This document shows, piece by piece, positions 18,236-26,300 of a stretch of 64,000 bases of DNA. This stretch comes from Parashewanella sp049608225 (lineage in GTDB: Bacteria; Pseudomonadota; Gammaproteobacteria; Enterobacterales; Shewanellaceae): NCBI GenBank assembly GCA_049608225.1, contig JBMYXI010000003.1, positions 1-64,000 on the forward strand, written 5' to 3'. The position numbers and the translations under genes were made by a program. How positions within the stretch are numbered: position 1 is the first letter of the stretch; each line of letters begins with the position of its first letter. The notes below the pieces were generated by a model that saw only the letters and a list, made by a program, of their open reading frames with translations, ran no database searches and had not been told where the DNA came from.

Positions 18236-20659
18236 ATGCTCGAACAACAGCGCTATTCTGATTTTGCAGAACAATTAAACCAAAAAAGGCTTGAAAGAGC
18301 CCTTTCGCTGCTACCTCATACTCAGCAACAATTATTTCGACTGATTCCGGTTCTACTTCACTTTCAACATCATGACCTTCCGGGCTTCAATGGCAATGAT
18401 ACACCTTGTGGTATTTATCAATTTAGCCTTGATGAAATCACAATTGAAGATTGCCAGATTTTCAACTTTGATGTATCTAAGCCATCAAATGATGACTATT
18501 TTTTTGAAGGCATTTATGCCATGGGCAGTATTGCCAGTTTTGGGCAAAGCAGCAGTAGCGATGTCGATATTTGGGCGGTACACAATAAGCAAGCATCACA
18601 GCATGATTTGCAATTAGTACGTGAAAAATTAACAGCCTTATCATCATGGTTTTTACAGTACGAGTTAGAAGTAAACTTTTATTTAGTTCATCCAGATCAA
18701 TTTCGCCAAGAAGACGATTGGCAAACGCCCTGCGAGCAAACTCTGGGAAAAGAACACAGCGGTAGCGCTCAACATTGGTTGTTATTAGAAGAATTTTATC
18801 GCTCACAAATTCGTCTGGCAGGTCGTACTGTTGCTTGGTGGCCTCACATTAAAGAACTGCCCCAGCTGTTACATTTAGGTGATGTCCGCCAAATCAGTGC
18901 CAGCGAGTATTTTGGCGCGTCCTTGTGGCATTTATACAAAGGTATTGAAAAACCACACAAAGCAGTATTAAAAGTATTATTGCTGGAAGCCTATGCCAGT
19001 GATTACCCAAATTCTGTTTTGCTGACCGATAAAATTTGGCAAAAAACCCTTGAAAGTAACTTTTCTTGGCATAACGACCCTTATTTTGTGCTCTACCAAT
19101 ACATTGAAAGCTATTTACTCAGTCAGCAAGATAACAAGCGTCTTGAGGTTCTGCGACGCTGTTTTTATTTAAAGTGTGCCATTAAGCTCACTCAGCCGTT
19201 AGATGAGGATGATTGGCGTGTTTCTCATATGAAAGAACTGGTAAATAGTTGGCAATGGTCCCAAAAATTATTATCAACATTAGATGATTGTGAACATTGG
19301 CATTCCGGCCAACTGCAATGGTTTAATGATCAAATGCGCCAATCCATGTTATCTAGCTATCAAACCTTATTGGCTTTCGCGTCCAAGCAACAGCTTAATG
19401 ACAGCTTACGCATGGACGAACTCAGTGTCCTCACCCGTAAACTTCATACTTTTTTTCAAGAAAATGAGCACCATGTCGATCAATTAAATCGATTATGGAG
19501 CCGTTCTATCGCAGAAACGAAATTAGGTGTGATCCACAGTAATCGTGACGGTAAATATTACTTATATCGAAACGTGCAATCTTCACAGCAGTTTATTGAG
19601 CAGGAACCCGTTGCTCATAGCGCAACTCAAGCTGGCTTATTAATGTGGGCCTGTTACAACGGTGTCGCTGATGAAAAAACCAAATGGTATCAATTAGAAG
19701 ATCACCGCAGCAAAACCAGTCCATTAGACAAGCACAGCAAAAAACTCCTAAATGTGTTGCAACTAAAAAAGACTGAAACGCGAGTATTAAAACACGATCT
19801 ATGTCGTCCATGGCATTTTCGGCATTTAACCATTTTGCTCAATATTTACCAAGATCCCACTCAAGATTGGCAAGGGCAAGAAATGATGATTGATATCCTC
19901 AACGTCAACGTGCTTTCGCTTGGACGCAAACAAATCAACATGCTTGGTAGCATTGATGTCATGAGCATCAATAGCTGGGGTGAGTGGCAGTGCCATAGCT
20001 TTAGTGGCAAGCTCGCAGTATTAGATTTACTCAGTATGATTGCACCTGGACTAAAGCGTTCTCATCACGATATAAAAGTCGACATAGTCAGTTGTTCAAA
20101 GCGGTTACAAAAACAATTGCAACAAACGGTGGAGAAATTGATCCGTCAAACATTACGTTTGTCAAAAGAAGTTAAAGCCTCATCTACCTTGCTGCAACCC
20201 TTACACATTGGTGATAAGCGCTACGGAATTTTTATTAATAATCACGGTATTGCTTGCCAAGACTTACACGATGCAAAAACCTTTTATCAACGTATCAGTA
20301 GTAACAAGTTGACCCAGTTACCGCGTCCTGAGTTATGTGACGACCCGCGAGTTTGTGCGCCATCAATTATTTTTGATTACGCTGCGACCAGCTCTATTCA
20401 ATATTTTTTACGGCAACAAAATGAAAATGTTGAAGTATTCGTGCTCGATGACAACAATGAACTGAGTCATTATATACAACATGATCAGAAAATGACTGAA
20501 ATTGTCAGCGGCATTAGTCGACACTATGCTTTTGAAGAAATCACTGAAGGGCGAAATCATTTCAATTTGCCGCAATTTTTCCAGTTAGAAAGAATTGAAG
20601 GACAACTGCAGGTGTTGCCCTTTGGTATTTCAGCTGAAGAGCAGCTGATCGACTTTTGA
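18236..20659 (+). CDS. cyaA: class I adenylate cyclase
   Basis: CyaA makes cAMP from ATP for the CRP regulon. The 807-residue protein carries the class I N-terminal catalytic domain, with the nucleotidyltransferase-like motif MGSIASFGQSSSSDVDIWAVH near residue 95-115, and a C-terminal regulatory half that in enterobacteria responds to the sugar phosphotransferase system. The length is close to family norms. The predicted ATG at 18236 gives MLEQQRYSDFAEQLNQKRL, the expected start region. It is convergent with cyaY with no intergenic base. It would normally be divergent from hemC, which is now 2.7 kb away. Confidence 0.96.
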   Translation: MLEQQRYSDFAEQLNQKRLERALSLLPHTQQQLFRLIPVLLHFQHHDLPGFNGNDTPCGIYQFSLDEITIEDCQIFNFDVSKPSNDDYFFEGIYAMGSIASFGQSSSSDVDIWAVHNKQASQHDLQLVREKLTALSSWFLQYELEVNFYLVHPDQFRQEDDWQTPCEQTLGKEHSGSAQHWLLLEEFYRSQIRLAGRTVAWWPHIKELPQLLHLGDVRQISASEYFGASLWHLYKGIEKPHKAVLKVLLLEAYASDYPNSVLLTDKIWQKTLESNFSWHNDPYFVLYQYIESYLLSQQDNKRLEVLRRCFYLKCAIKLTQPLDEDDWRVSHMKELVNSWQWSQKLLSTLDDCEHWHSGQLQWFNDQMRQSMLSSYQTLLAFASKQQLNDSLRMDELSVLTRKLHTFFQENEHHVDQLNRLWSRSIAETKLGVIHSNRDGKYYLYRNVQSSQQFIEQEPVAHSATQAGLLMWACYNGVADEKTKWYQLEDHRSKTSPLDKHSKKLLNVLQLKKTETRVLKHDLCRPWHFRHLTILLNIYQDPTQDWQGQEMMIDILNVNVLSLGRKQINMLGSIDVMSINSWGEWQCHSFSGKLAVLDLLSMIAPGLKRSHHDIKVDIVSCSKRLQKQLQQTVEKLIRQTLRLSKEVKASSTLLQPLHIGDKRYGIFINNHGIACQDLHDAKTFYQRISSNKLTQLPRPELCDDPRVCAPSIIFDYAATSSIQYFLRQQNENVEVFVLDDNNELSHYIQHDQKMTEIVSGISRHYAFEEITEGRNHFNLPQFFQLERIEGQLQVLPFGISAEEQLIDF

Positions 20660-20989
20660 TCACAGCTTAATTTTAATGCCACTTTGTTTTTCTATTGACT
20701 CGATAACATGTGGAATAAAATCACAATTATTGCGACTATCAAACCACTTTTTACCATCAAATCCGAAATGAAAACCACCGAAACGCGTTGCTAGCCATAT
20801 TTCATGCAATGGTTCTTGTTTATTCATGACAATTTTTGAACCATCATCAAATTCCAGTTCAAGCACGCTCCCGCTAGCATTGATGTCGACATCGGCATCT
20901 TGTTCATCGATTAAGGTTTCGATTGCCGTTTCAATGGATGAGAACACTTCATCAACTAAGTGATGATATTGAGTGTCGGTCATATTCAT
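20660..20989 (-). CDS. cyaY: frataxin-like iron-sulfur assembly protein CyaY
   Basis: CyaY binds iron and tunes iron-sulfur cluster assembly on IscS/IscU. The 109-residue product has the acidic N-terminal helix (FSSIETAIETLIDEQDADVD) and the sheet motif LHEIWLATRFGGFHF typical of frataxins. The ATG at 20989 has AAGGG eight bases upstream and gives MNMTDTQYHHL; the longer frame to 21016 has no better signal. It overlaps nothing but abuts cyaA tail to tail. Upstream, where relatives usually carry lysA and dapF, there is instead a damaged metal-efflux locus. Confidence 0.95.
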   Translation of the reverse strand: MNMTDTQYHHLVDEVFSSIETAIETLIDEQDADVDINASGSVLELEFDDGSKIVMNKQEPLHEIWLATRFGGFHFGFDGKKWFDSRNNCDFIPHVIESIEKQSGIKIKL

Positions 20990-21281
20990 CTTTTCTACCC
21001 TTTGCTTTTGTGTCATTAAATCCGATTATCCTTGAATATTCCGTTGAATACACGCACAAACGCCGAAATATTTTTAATAGCGAGTTTTATTAAAGTCGTA
21101 AATAATGGCTACCAAAAAGTCCCAACGAAAAAACACCAAAGTTCATATTGTAATAAATGGGGCTACTGGTCAGTACAGGTGATAAAAACATTAAACTTGC
21201 TCCAGATGATTTGAAAACAAGCAGAAAAATCAAAACTCCTCTTATCTGATTAAAAAATCGGATTAAGCTTTTCATTATAAC

Positions 21282-21737
21282 TTAGTCCTTATAAACCCAA
21301 CGATAAAGCGTAGGCAAAACCAACAGAGTCAAAGCGGTTGAACTGAATAAACCACCTACGATAACTTGACTGGGTACGATTTTTCTTTGTAGGACTAAGA
21401 CATCCAACTGTGGCTCAATAACAGCGGTTAAATTACGATTAACGGCTAAGGTCGCTGTAGCCATGTGTTGAACATCAAGATTATCTAACCCCAATACAGG
21501 GCTGTTGATAGAGGCTAGTTTGATACCCGCCAATTTCATTTGCTCGGGAGTTAATTGTAGTGCCTCTGAATGACCTTCTTCATCAGAATGGGTATCAATT
21601 TTTGTCTTTATTACAGATTTAGCAGGCTCATCATGATGGTGTCCTTCTCCTGCATAACTTGTTGGGATAGCTATACCAATATTCATCAGAATAGCTAGGC
21701 TAAGCATCGACTGCTTTAAGGTGATTTTTTTATTCAT
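21282..21737 (-). pseudogene. CzcB-CzcA (CusB-CusA) in-frame deletion remnant
   Basis: Residues 1 to about 124 are the start of a periplasmic adaptor of a heavy-metal RND pump: a signal peptide, a His-rich stretch (GEGHHHDEP), LTPEQMKLAGI and the biotinyl-like AVIEPQLDVLVLQRKIVPSQ. Residues 125-151, VIVGGLFSSTALTLLVLPTLYRWV, are the last transmembrane helix and C-terminus of the RND transporter itself. The join at about 21365 is in frame. Roughly the last two thirds of the adaptor and about 1000 residues of the transporter are missing. A 151-residue chimaera cannot be a working pump. Which metal it handled (Cu/Ag or Co/Zn/Cd) is not decided. Confidence 0.85.
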
Positions 21738-21892
21738 TGTGTTGCCTCAAACTATGGCTTCACCATAACTTTAAAGACGGATCACAACTCAAAATGTGAT
21801 CTGCCAAAGGTTTTATTTGATAACGAAATCAGGATGCCGGGAAGTTAAAGTGTCTTTGTAAAACAAAGGTAATTCGTTATCAGCGAATTTGA

Positions 21893-22252
21893 TTAAACCT
21901 GTTGAGGCAATATGGGAGGGCGATACGCAGGGGCAATATCTGGTGGAAAGTAATTTACTAAAGCTAGAGTAACATCTGTTGAGCGTGTAATCGTATTATC
22001 GGTTTGAAGTTCGGGAAATAGAGAAACGTAAGTACCGTGACATTGGCAGTCTAAACACAAATCAACCACTTTACTGTGTTGGTGCGGCTCTTGATTAGAG
22101 CTTTGCTCCAAGTCAGCAATACTACATTGATCGTTTGCAACCGTTTTAGTTACTTCTAATTGTAAATGGGCGTGACTGTCACCTTTGACTTGGTGCTCAG
22201 TCTCATGAATTTGATGTGCGCCAACATTTGCTACAAATAATTGCAGTAGCAT
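21893..22252 (-). CDS. Small His/Cys-rich protein of a metal-efflux operon
   Basis: The 119-residue product has a short hydrophobic start, several His clusters (HQIHETEHQ, HAHLQLE, PHQHSK), the metal-ligand-like CLDCQCHG and a C-terminal YRPPI. Small proteins of this composition precede czcCBA-type operons in marine gammaproteobacteria, sometimes called CzcI-like. Here it is read towards the pump remnant 155 bases downstream, so it is probably the left-over first gene of the operon. The N-terminus is short for a signal peptide, and the true start may lie slightly upstream. Metal binding is inferred from composition. Confidence 0.65.
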   Translation of the reverse strand: MLLQLFVANVGAHQIHETEHQVKGDSHAHLQLEVTKTVANDQCSIADLEQSSNQEPHQHSKVVDLCLDCQCHGTYVSLFPELQTDNTITRSTDVTLALVNYFPPDIAPAYRPPILPQQV

Positions 22253-22345
22253 TTAAGATAGGGGCAAAGCTTGAAGAATATATTGCCAAGTAAAAAAAGA
22301 CGATAAATTCAACAAACCTTGCGTCGGGAAGACTATTTATTTGAT

Positions 22346-23161
22346 TTAGTCATCAACGGAAACAAGACCATTGATGTGTTTAAAGCGCACAGAACCTGAG
22401 CCTGATTCGATAATTTCCAGCCCATTGGTATGTTCAACATCAATTCCACCAGAGCCGTCATCAATAGTGACCTTGCCATTAACATGCCTTACGTAAATTG
22501 AGCCAGATCCGTCGTTTATTTTAGTATCACCACCGATCTGTTTAAGTTCAATGCTACCAGAGCCATCGTCAATATTAAGTGAACCATGAGCGTCATTTAC
22601 GGTAATGCCGCCAGAGCCATCGGTAATGTCAATGCTTCCTGTTGATTTATCTAAGTTAATCGAACCTGAGCCATCATGAATTTTTATATCATTACCACCT
22701 AAAACCCGAATACTGCCCGAGCCGTCGTTTATTTTAATATTGCCATCGATTCGATCAATATCGATTAATCCTGAGCCATCATCAATATCCAAGCTGAATG
22801 AATCAGGAACAGTAACAACTAAGTTGACATAAGGAGAAGTTTGAAAAAAAGATGAAGACAAATGATCAAAGTCAGCAACGAGTTTAGCTTTATTACCAAC
22901 CTGCTTTAATGATAAGTTTGGCTCGATACCATCATAACTATGGATGTCCGCCACAATGCGGACATCTTGCTGTCCGCGGACACCGCGAATGGACAACTCA
23001 CCTGCCCCTGTTGTAGTCATCAGCTGATCGATATTTTCAGCATCTAACGTTAAGGTTTTACTGCTCGTTAAACTAGGTTGGCTAGCCTGACTGACTTTGA
23101 TGATACAACCCGACAAACATAAGGTTACGCCAAGCACTGCGATTAATGGTTTCATTTTCAT
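22346..23161 (-). CDS. Lipoprotein with 18-residue DGSG repeats (DUF4097-like)
   Basis: The 271-residue protein starts with a lipoprotein signal (LCLSGC, lipidated Cys near residue 19). Residues about 35-120 form a strand-rich domain. From residue 128 to the end the motif DGSG recurs at residues 128, 146, 163, 181, 199, 217 and 235, with a variant ESGSG near 252, almost exactly every 18 residues. Each unit has alternating hydrophobic residues (for example IKINDGSGSIRV), which predicts a right-handed beta-helix or solenoid of the kind grouped in DUF4097. The acidic, Gly-rich turns could bind calcium, but this is not shown. It probably faces the periplasm or cell surface. Confidence 0.85.
   Translation of the reverse strand: MKMKPLIAVLGVTLCLSGCIIKVSQASQPSLTSSKTLTLDAENIDQLMTTTGAGELSIRGVRGQQDVRIVADIHSYDGIEPNLSLKQVGNKAKLVADFDHLSSSFFQTSPYVNLVVTVPDSFSLDIDDGSGLIDIDRIDGNIKINDGSGSIRVLGGNDIKIHDGSGSINLDKSTGSIDITDGSGGITVNDAHGSLNIDDGSGSIELKQIGGDTKINDGSGSIYVRHVNGKVTIDDGSGGIDVEHTNGLEIIESGSGSVRFKHINGLVSVDD
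22349..22804 (-). repeat. Tandem 54-bp coding repeat (DGSG units)
   Basis: About eight units of 54 bases (one of 51) encode the 18-residue DGSG repeats of the lipoprotein. Units differ at many positions, so the array is old and kept by selection on the protein rather than being a recent expansion. Confidence 0.8.
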
Positions 23162-23412
23162 AATTAGTATCCCTGAAAAAGTAAATATTTCTTTGTACTA
23201 AGCAGGGATAATGCCAACTATTAACTAGCTGTTTTTAAAAGAATTAAAGTTAAGTCATAAAATCATTTCACTATAAACTAATAATTTTCATCAAATTTTG
23301 CTAAAAATGACAATGCCTCTTAACAATATTTCAAGAGAATGTCAGCATTCGGCGCAGCTTCGTGAATAATTAGTGCTGATTCATAGCATTACTGTGATTA
23401 TTCACTGAAAAG

Positions 23413-23631
23413 TTAATGAGTTCGCCGTAAATATAAATTAGCTTGATACTCTAACCCTGCACCAGAATATGAAAAAAAATCACCAAACTCTTCAAGACCA
23501 GCCTCAAATTGAGTGACCAGATATTGCTTACCTACAATTAAAAACTTTTTGACTGCCGATGGCAGAAATTTGTCTGCTTCATTAGATAATCCATAAACTG
23601 AATGTACCGCTTCTTCTAGGTAAACCGTCAT
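23413..23631 (-). CDS. Small hypothetical protein
   Basis: The 72-residue product is supported mainly by its start: GGGGGAGGAGCA directly before the ATG at 23631 is one of the best ribosome-binding sites in the window. The sequence (MTVYLEEAVHSVYG..., ending LYLRRTH) is mixed polar and aromatic, with no signal peptide or motif I recognise. It lies alone between the DGSG lipoprotein and the divergent DTW-domain gene. It could be a gene fragment. Confidence 0.45.
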   Translation of the reverse strand: MTVYLEEAVHSVYGLSNEADKFLPSAVKKFLIVGKQYLVTQFEAGLEEFGDFFSYSGAGLEYQANLYLRRTH

Positions 23632-23790
23632 TGCTCCTCCCCCAAATTTGATATTAACAGCAGCGTTAAGAGTACATTTATCAAGCAACATTGATTAGCC
23701 CATTAAGTTATAAAGTTATAATCAACAGATGCGCTTAATTTTGATATATTACTGCCTGTTCTCATTGCTGCATAAATCACGGTACTCAAG

Positions 23791-24384
23791 ATGTCACGCT
23801 CTCATTGTGCTTGTTGTTCATTCCCAAGTTCACATTGTTTATGTGCTTTTGCTCAAAATGTTGCTGCTCAAACTCACGTTGTCGTGTTGCAGCATCCTTC
23901 AGAAGTTAAGCATGGTAAAAATAGCGTAAGGTTGTTACCGTTAGCGCTTGATAACTTACACATAGCTATTGGTGAAACAGAAGCAGACTTTACGGAAATT
24001 CGCCATTGGTTATCATTACAAAAGAGACCAATATTTTTACTTTATCCCAGCGATAACAGTCGAGATTTATCTGAAATAAAGTCAGAGCAAAATGCGATTC
24101 TAGTGATCCTTGATGGCACTTGGCGCAAGGCGTTTAAAATTCTGCAACTCAATCCATGGCTGCTGGAATTAACACAAGTACACATCTCGCCTAATGCACC
24201 TAGCCGCTATCAAATACGCAAAGCCAATCGCAGTAACAGCCTTTCTAGCCTAGAAGCAACGGCCTTTGGTATTAAATCATTAGAGCCATCTGTCGATGTT
24301 GCACCGTTACTGCATTTATTTGATGCTATGATTGCTCAGCAATTACAAGCTATGCCCAGCGATGTTCGTAAACGATATGAGTAG
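23791..24384 (+). CDS. tapT: DTW-domain tRNA aminocarboxypropyltransferase
   Basis: DTW-domain proteins transfer the 3-amino-3-carboxypropyl group of SAM to uridine in tRNA (acp3U; E. coli TapT acts at position 47). The 197-residue protein has an N-terminal Cys cluster CACCSFPSSHCLC that probably binds zinc, then HPSEVKHGKNSVRLL, the DTW signature as LDGTWRKAFK, and SSLEATAFGI near the C-terminus. The spacing of these motifs is typical. It is followed within 10 bases by a small secreted-protein gene and a methyltransferase gene. The symbol is given by family; which position it modifies was not determined. Confidence 0.85.
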   Translation: MSRSHCACCSFPSSHCLCAFAQNVAAQTHVVVLQHPSEVKHGKNSVRLLPLALDNLHIAIGETEADFTEIRHWLSLQKRPIFLLYPSDNSRDLSEIKSEQNAILVILDGTWRKAFKILQLNPWLLELTQVHISPNAPSRYQIRKANRSNSLSSLEATAFGIKSLEPSVDVAPLLHLFDAMIAQQLQAMPSDVRKRYE

Positions 24385-24394
24385 GAGCTAGGAT

Positions 24395-24649
24395 ATGAAA
24401 AAAATAAAAGCTCTGTCATTCATTACATTACTCTGTTTCATTTGTATTAGTAATGTCGGTGCGGCTGAAACCAGAGCAAAAAAAAGAGTTAAATTGTCAC
24501 CTCATAAGCCAGTTTCACTTGCCACCAGCAAACTAGAAAAGCAGCAACTTGAACGAGCTCGTGCTGCAGTAGAACAAACGCAACAACGTGAAAAAAAGCC
24601 ATTGTTAGAAGCAAAACAAGCCGCTAAAACAACAAAGATTGAACAATGA
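24395..24649 (+). CDS. Small secreted basic protein
   Basis: The 84-residue product has a clear Sec signal peptide (MKKIKALSFITLLCFICISNVGAAE) with cleavage probably after VGAA-like residues. The mature part, about 60 residues, is rich in Lys, Gln, Ala and Glu and should form a single charged helix. No domain is recognised. It starts 10 bases after the DTW-domain gene and overlaps the methyltransferase gene by four bases, so the three are likely one transcript. Confidence 0.65.
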   Translation: MKKIKALSFITLLCFICISNVGAAETRAKKRVKLSPHKPVSLATSKLEKQQLERARAAVEQTQQREKKPLLEAKQAAKTTKIEQ

Positions 24650-25284
24650 ATCAAACCCTATGTGCTTTATGTCACTCCACTGAGCTGACGTTTTATGTTG
24701 AAGATAAAAAACGCCAGTATTGGCAGTGTGAAACCTGTCACCTTGTTCAAGTGCCATCATCATTCCATTTGACTTCAGAACAAGAAAAAGCAGAGTACGA
24801 CAAGCATGACAATAATTGTGATGATGTGGGTTATCGACGCTTTTTATCCCGTTGTTTAGACCCAGTACTTCAACGTATTCCCGTTTCAGCAAAAGGCTTA
24901 GACTTTGGCTGCGGAGAAGGAAAAGTTCTGAGTAAAATGGCGGCTGAAAAAGGAATGAGTATTGATAACTATGATTTGTATTATGTAAATCAACCTCAGC
25001 TGTTAATCAAAAGATATGATGTCATCACCATGACAGAAGTCATTGAGCATATTGCCGATGCCAATGCACTACTGATCCAGTTACAGTCCATGCTTAATAA
25101 AAATGGCCTGCTAGCAGTAATGACGAAACGCGTAAAAGATAAATCCGCTTTTAAGCAATGGCATTACAAAAACGATCAAACGCACATTTGTTTTTATTCA
25201 ATTGCAACCTTTGAATGGATTGCTCAACGCTTTCAATGGCAACTTGAAGTAATTTCTGATGATGTGGTGATGTTTACGACTTAG
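24646..25284 (+). CDS. SAM-dependent methyltransferase with zinc ribbon
   Basis: The 212-residue protein begins with a zinc-ribbon-like pair CALC...CETC (residues about 6-33), then a class I methyltransferase domain. KGLDFGCGEGKVL is the SAM-binding motif I, and ITMTEVIEHIADANALL is the motif II/III region seen in small-molecule and tRNA methyltransferases. The substrate is unknown. The start overlaps the stop of the preceding small gene (ATGA), a sign of coupling. The end overlaps the 3' end of the convergent gene by 11 bases. Confidence 0.82.
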   Translation: MNQTLCALCHSTELTFYVEDKKRQYWQCETCHLVQVPSSFHLTSEQEKAEYDKHDNNCDDVGYRRFLSRCLDPVLQRIPVSAKGLDFGCGEGKVLSKMAAEKGMSIDNYDLYYVNQPQLLIKRYDVITMTEVIEHIADANALLIQLQSMLNKNGLLAVMTKRVKDKSAFKQWHYKNDQTHICFYSIATFEWIAQRFQWQLEVISDDVVMFTT

Positions 25285-25669
25285 CCTTAAGAAGACGTGT
25301 TTTTTCAAGTTGACTATTTTTTGCTTCCTCTGAATCAAAGTAACGTGAAAGCGGTCGTAATGAAGCCACACAAGTTATGACCCAGCAACACAAGCCAACA
25401 GCAATTGCCCCTCCAACAGCGGGAGCAGCGCCTCCTGAAGTAACAGCTATCGCTGCGCCTGTACCACCTCCTGTCGCAGCACCAAATGTACCTCCCGTAA
25501 TATTGGCACATATCATGGTTTTACCTGAGGGTGAGCGAAAATAATCCGCAACCGCATTGCCTATTGTACTCTTAACAGGTTGCTCACTTCTCACCTCACC
25601 ATTAGAGTCATCTTTAAATTGAGCATCAAATTGTACAAGAGAAGCACTTCCTTCATTGACTGTTGCCAT
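25274..25669 (-). CDS. Small glycine-rich membrane protein, accessory
   Basis: The 131-residue product starts MATVNEGSASLV, the Met-Ala-Thr style of the effector candidates in this window. AGG lies just upstream of the ATG at 25669. Residues about 50-100 form a long Gly/Ala-rich hydrophobic stretch (GGTFGAATGGGTGAAIAVTSGGAAPAVGGAIAV split by small residues) ending in CCWVITCVASL, enough for a hairpin of two membrane helices. A charged C-terminal tail follows. There is no Sec signal. The Gly-rich helical hairpin resembles membrane-inserting proteins in general, but no family is recognised. It lies beside the broken M20 gene. Confidence 0.55.
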   Translation of the reverse strand: MATVNEGSASLVQFDAQFKDDSNGEVRSEQPVKSTIGNAVADYFRSPSGKTMICANITGGTFGAATGGGTGAAIAVTSGGAAPAVGGAIAVGLCCWVITCVASLRPLSRYFDSEEAKNSQLEKTRLLKAKS

Positions 25670-25815
25670 AGACACCTAAGAAATTTTTAGTAAAAAAAGC
25701 AAGGTACTCTCAGCTCATCCACAGAGCCAATTAAGTTTCATTCATAATAGATAAAACAAATATTTAACAATTTAAGTAAAACGTGTAAGTTAAGCCCATA
25801 AACGAGGAGAAAACT

Positions 25816-26205
25816 ATGCGTAAAGACATTAAAAAGCGCTTGCCTGAGATTGCTCATCATGCTGCTATGACACTCGGTGCTGACGCGACAACAGACATTG
25901 ATGATGGCTACCCAGTGACAGTAAACAACCCTCAATTGGTTAAAGAAATTCGACCTGTTCTCGCCAGTGTTGTAGGAAAACAGCATTTAATAGAACCAAG
26001 TCTAATAACTGGTGCTGAAGATTTCTCTTATTATGCGCTTGAAACGCCGGGTGCGTTTTTCTTTTTAGGCGTGACACCGAAAAATCAAGACTTATCTAAA
26101 GCAGCTAGTAATCATTCCCCTAATTTCTTTGTGGATGAATCGGCGTTAAAGATTGGTGTTGAAGCAATGACAAAAATCGCATTAGCAGAGCTATCAGCCC
26201 AATAA
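25816..26205 (+). pseudogene. M20 amidohydrolase, C-terminal fragment
   Basis: The 129 residues match only the last third of an M20 peptidase/amidohydrolase of the hippurate hydrolase type. GYPVTVNNPQLV, TGAEDFSYYALETPGAFFFLG and NHSPNFFVDESAL are the usual C-terminal motifs, including the Glu-Asp-Phe metal-site segment and the last His. The family is about 400 residues long. The catalytic N-terminal metal ligands and the dimerisation lid are gone. A few codons before the ATG are still in frame and fit the family (NEEKTMRKD), so the ATG is an internal codon of the old gene. Remnants of the 5' part are not seen upstream. Confidence 0.8.
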
Positions 26206-26300
26206 CATATTTAAAGTCAACAACATTAGTTACAAATTTTTTCGCACAAGATGCAGTTAATTGAATTAACCTAGCAGCAAACTATATAAAAGGAGCGACA

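Noticed and set aside
21032..21214. 60-codon plus-strand frame upstream of cyaY, considered as an lptM-like small lipoprotein
   Set aside because: It has no lipobox or signal peptide and no convincing ribosome-binding site.
22349..22804. Regular repeat considered as a CRISPR-like array
   Set aside because: Units are adjacent, coding, diverged and 54 bp long without unique spacers; they are a protein solenoid.
24605..24892. 95-codon minus-strand frame opposite the methyltransferase gene
   Set aside because: It is fully covered by two supported genes on the plus strand and has no motif of its own.
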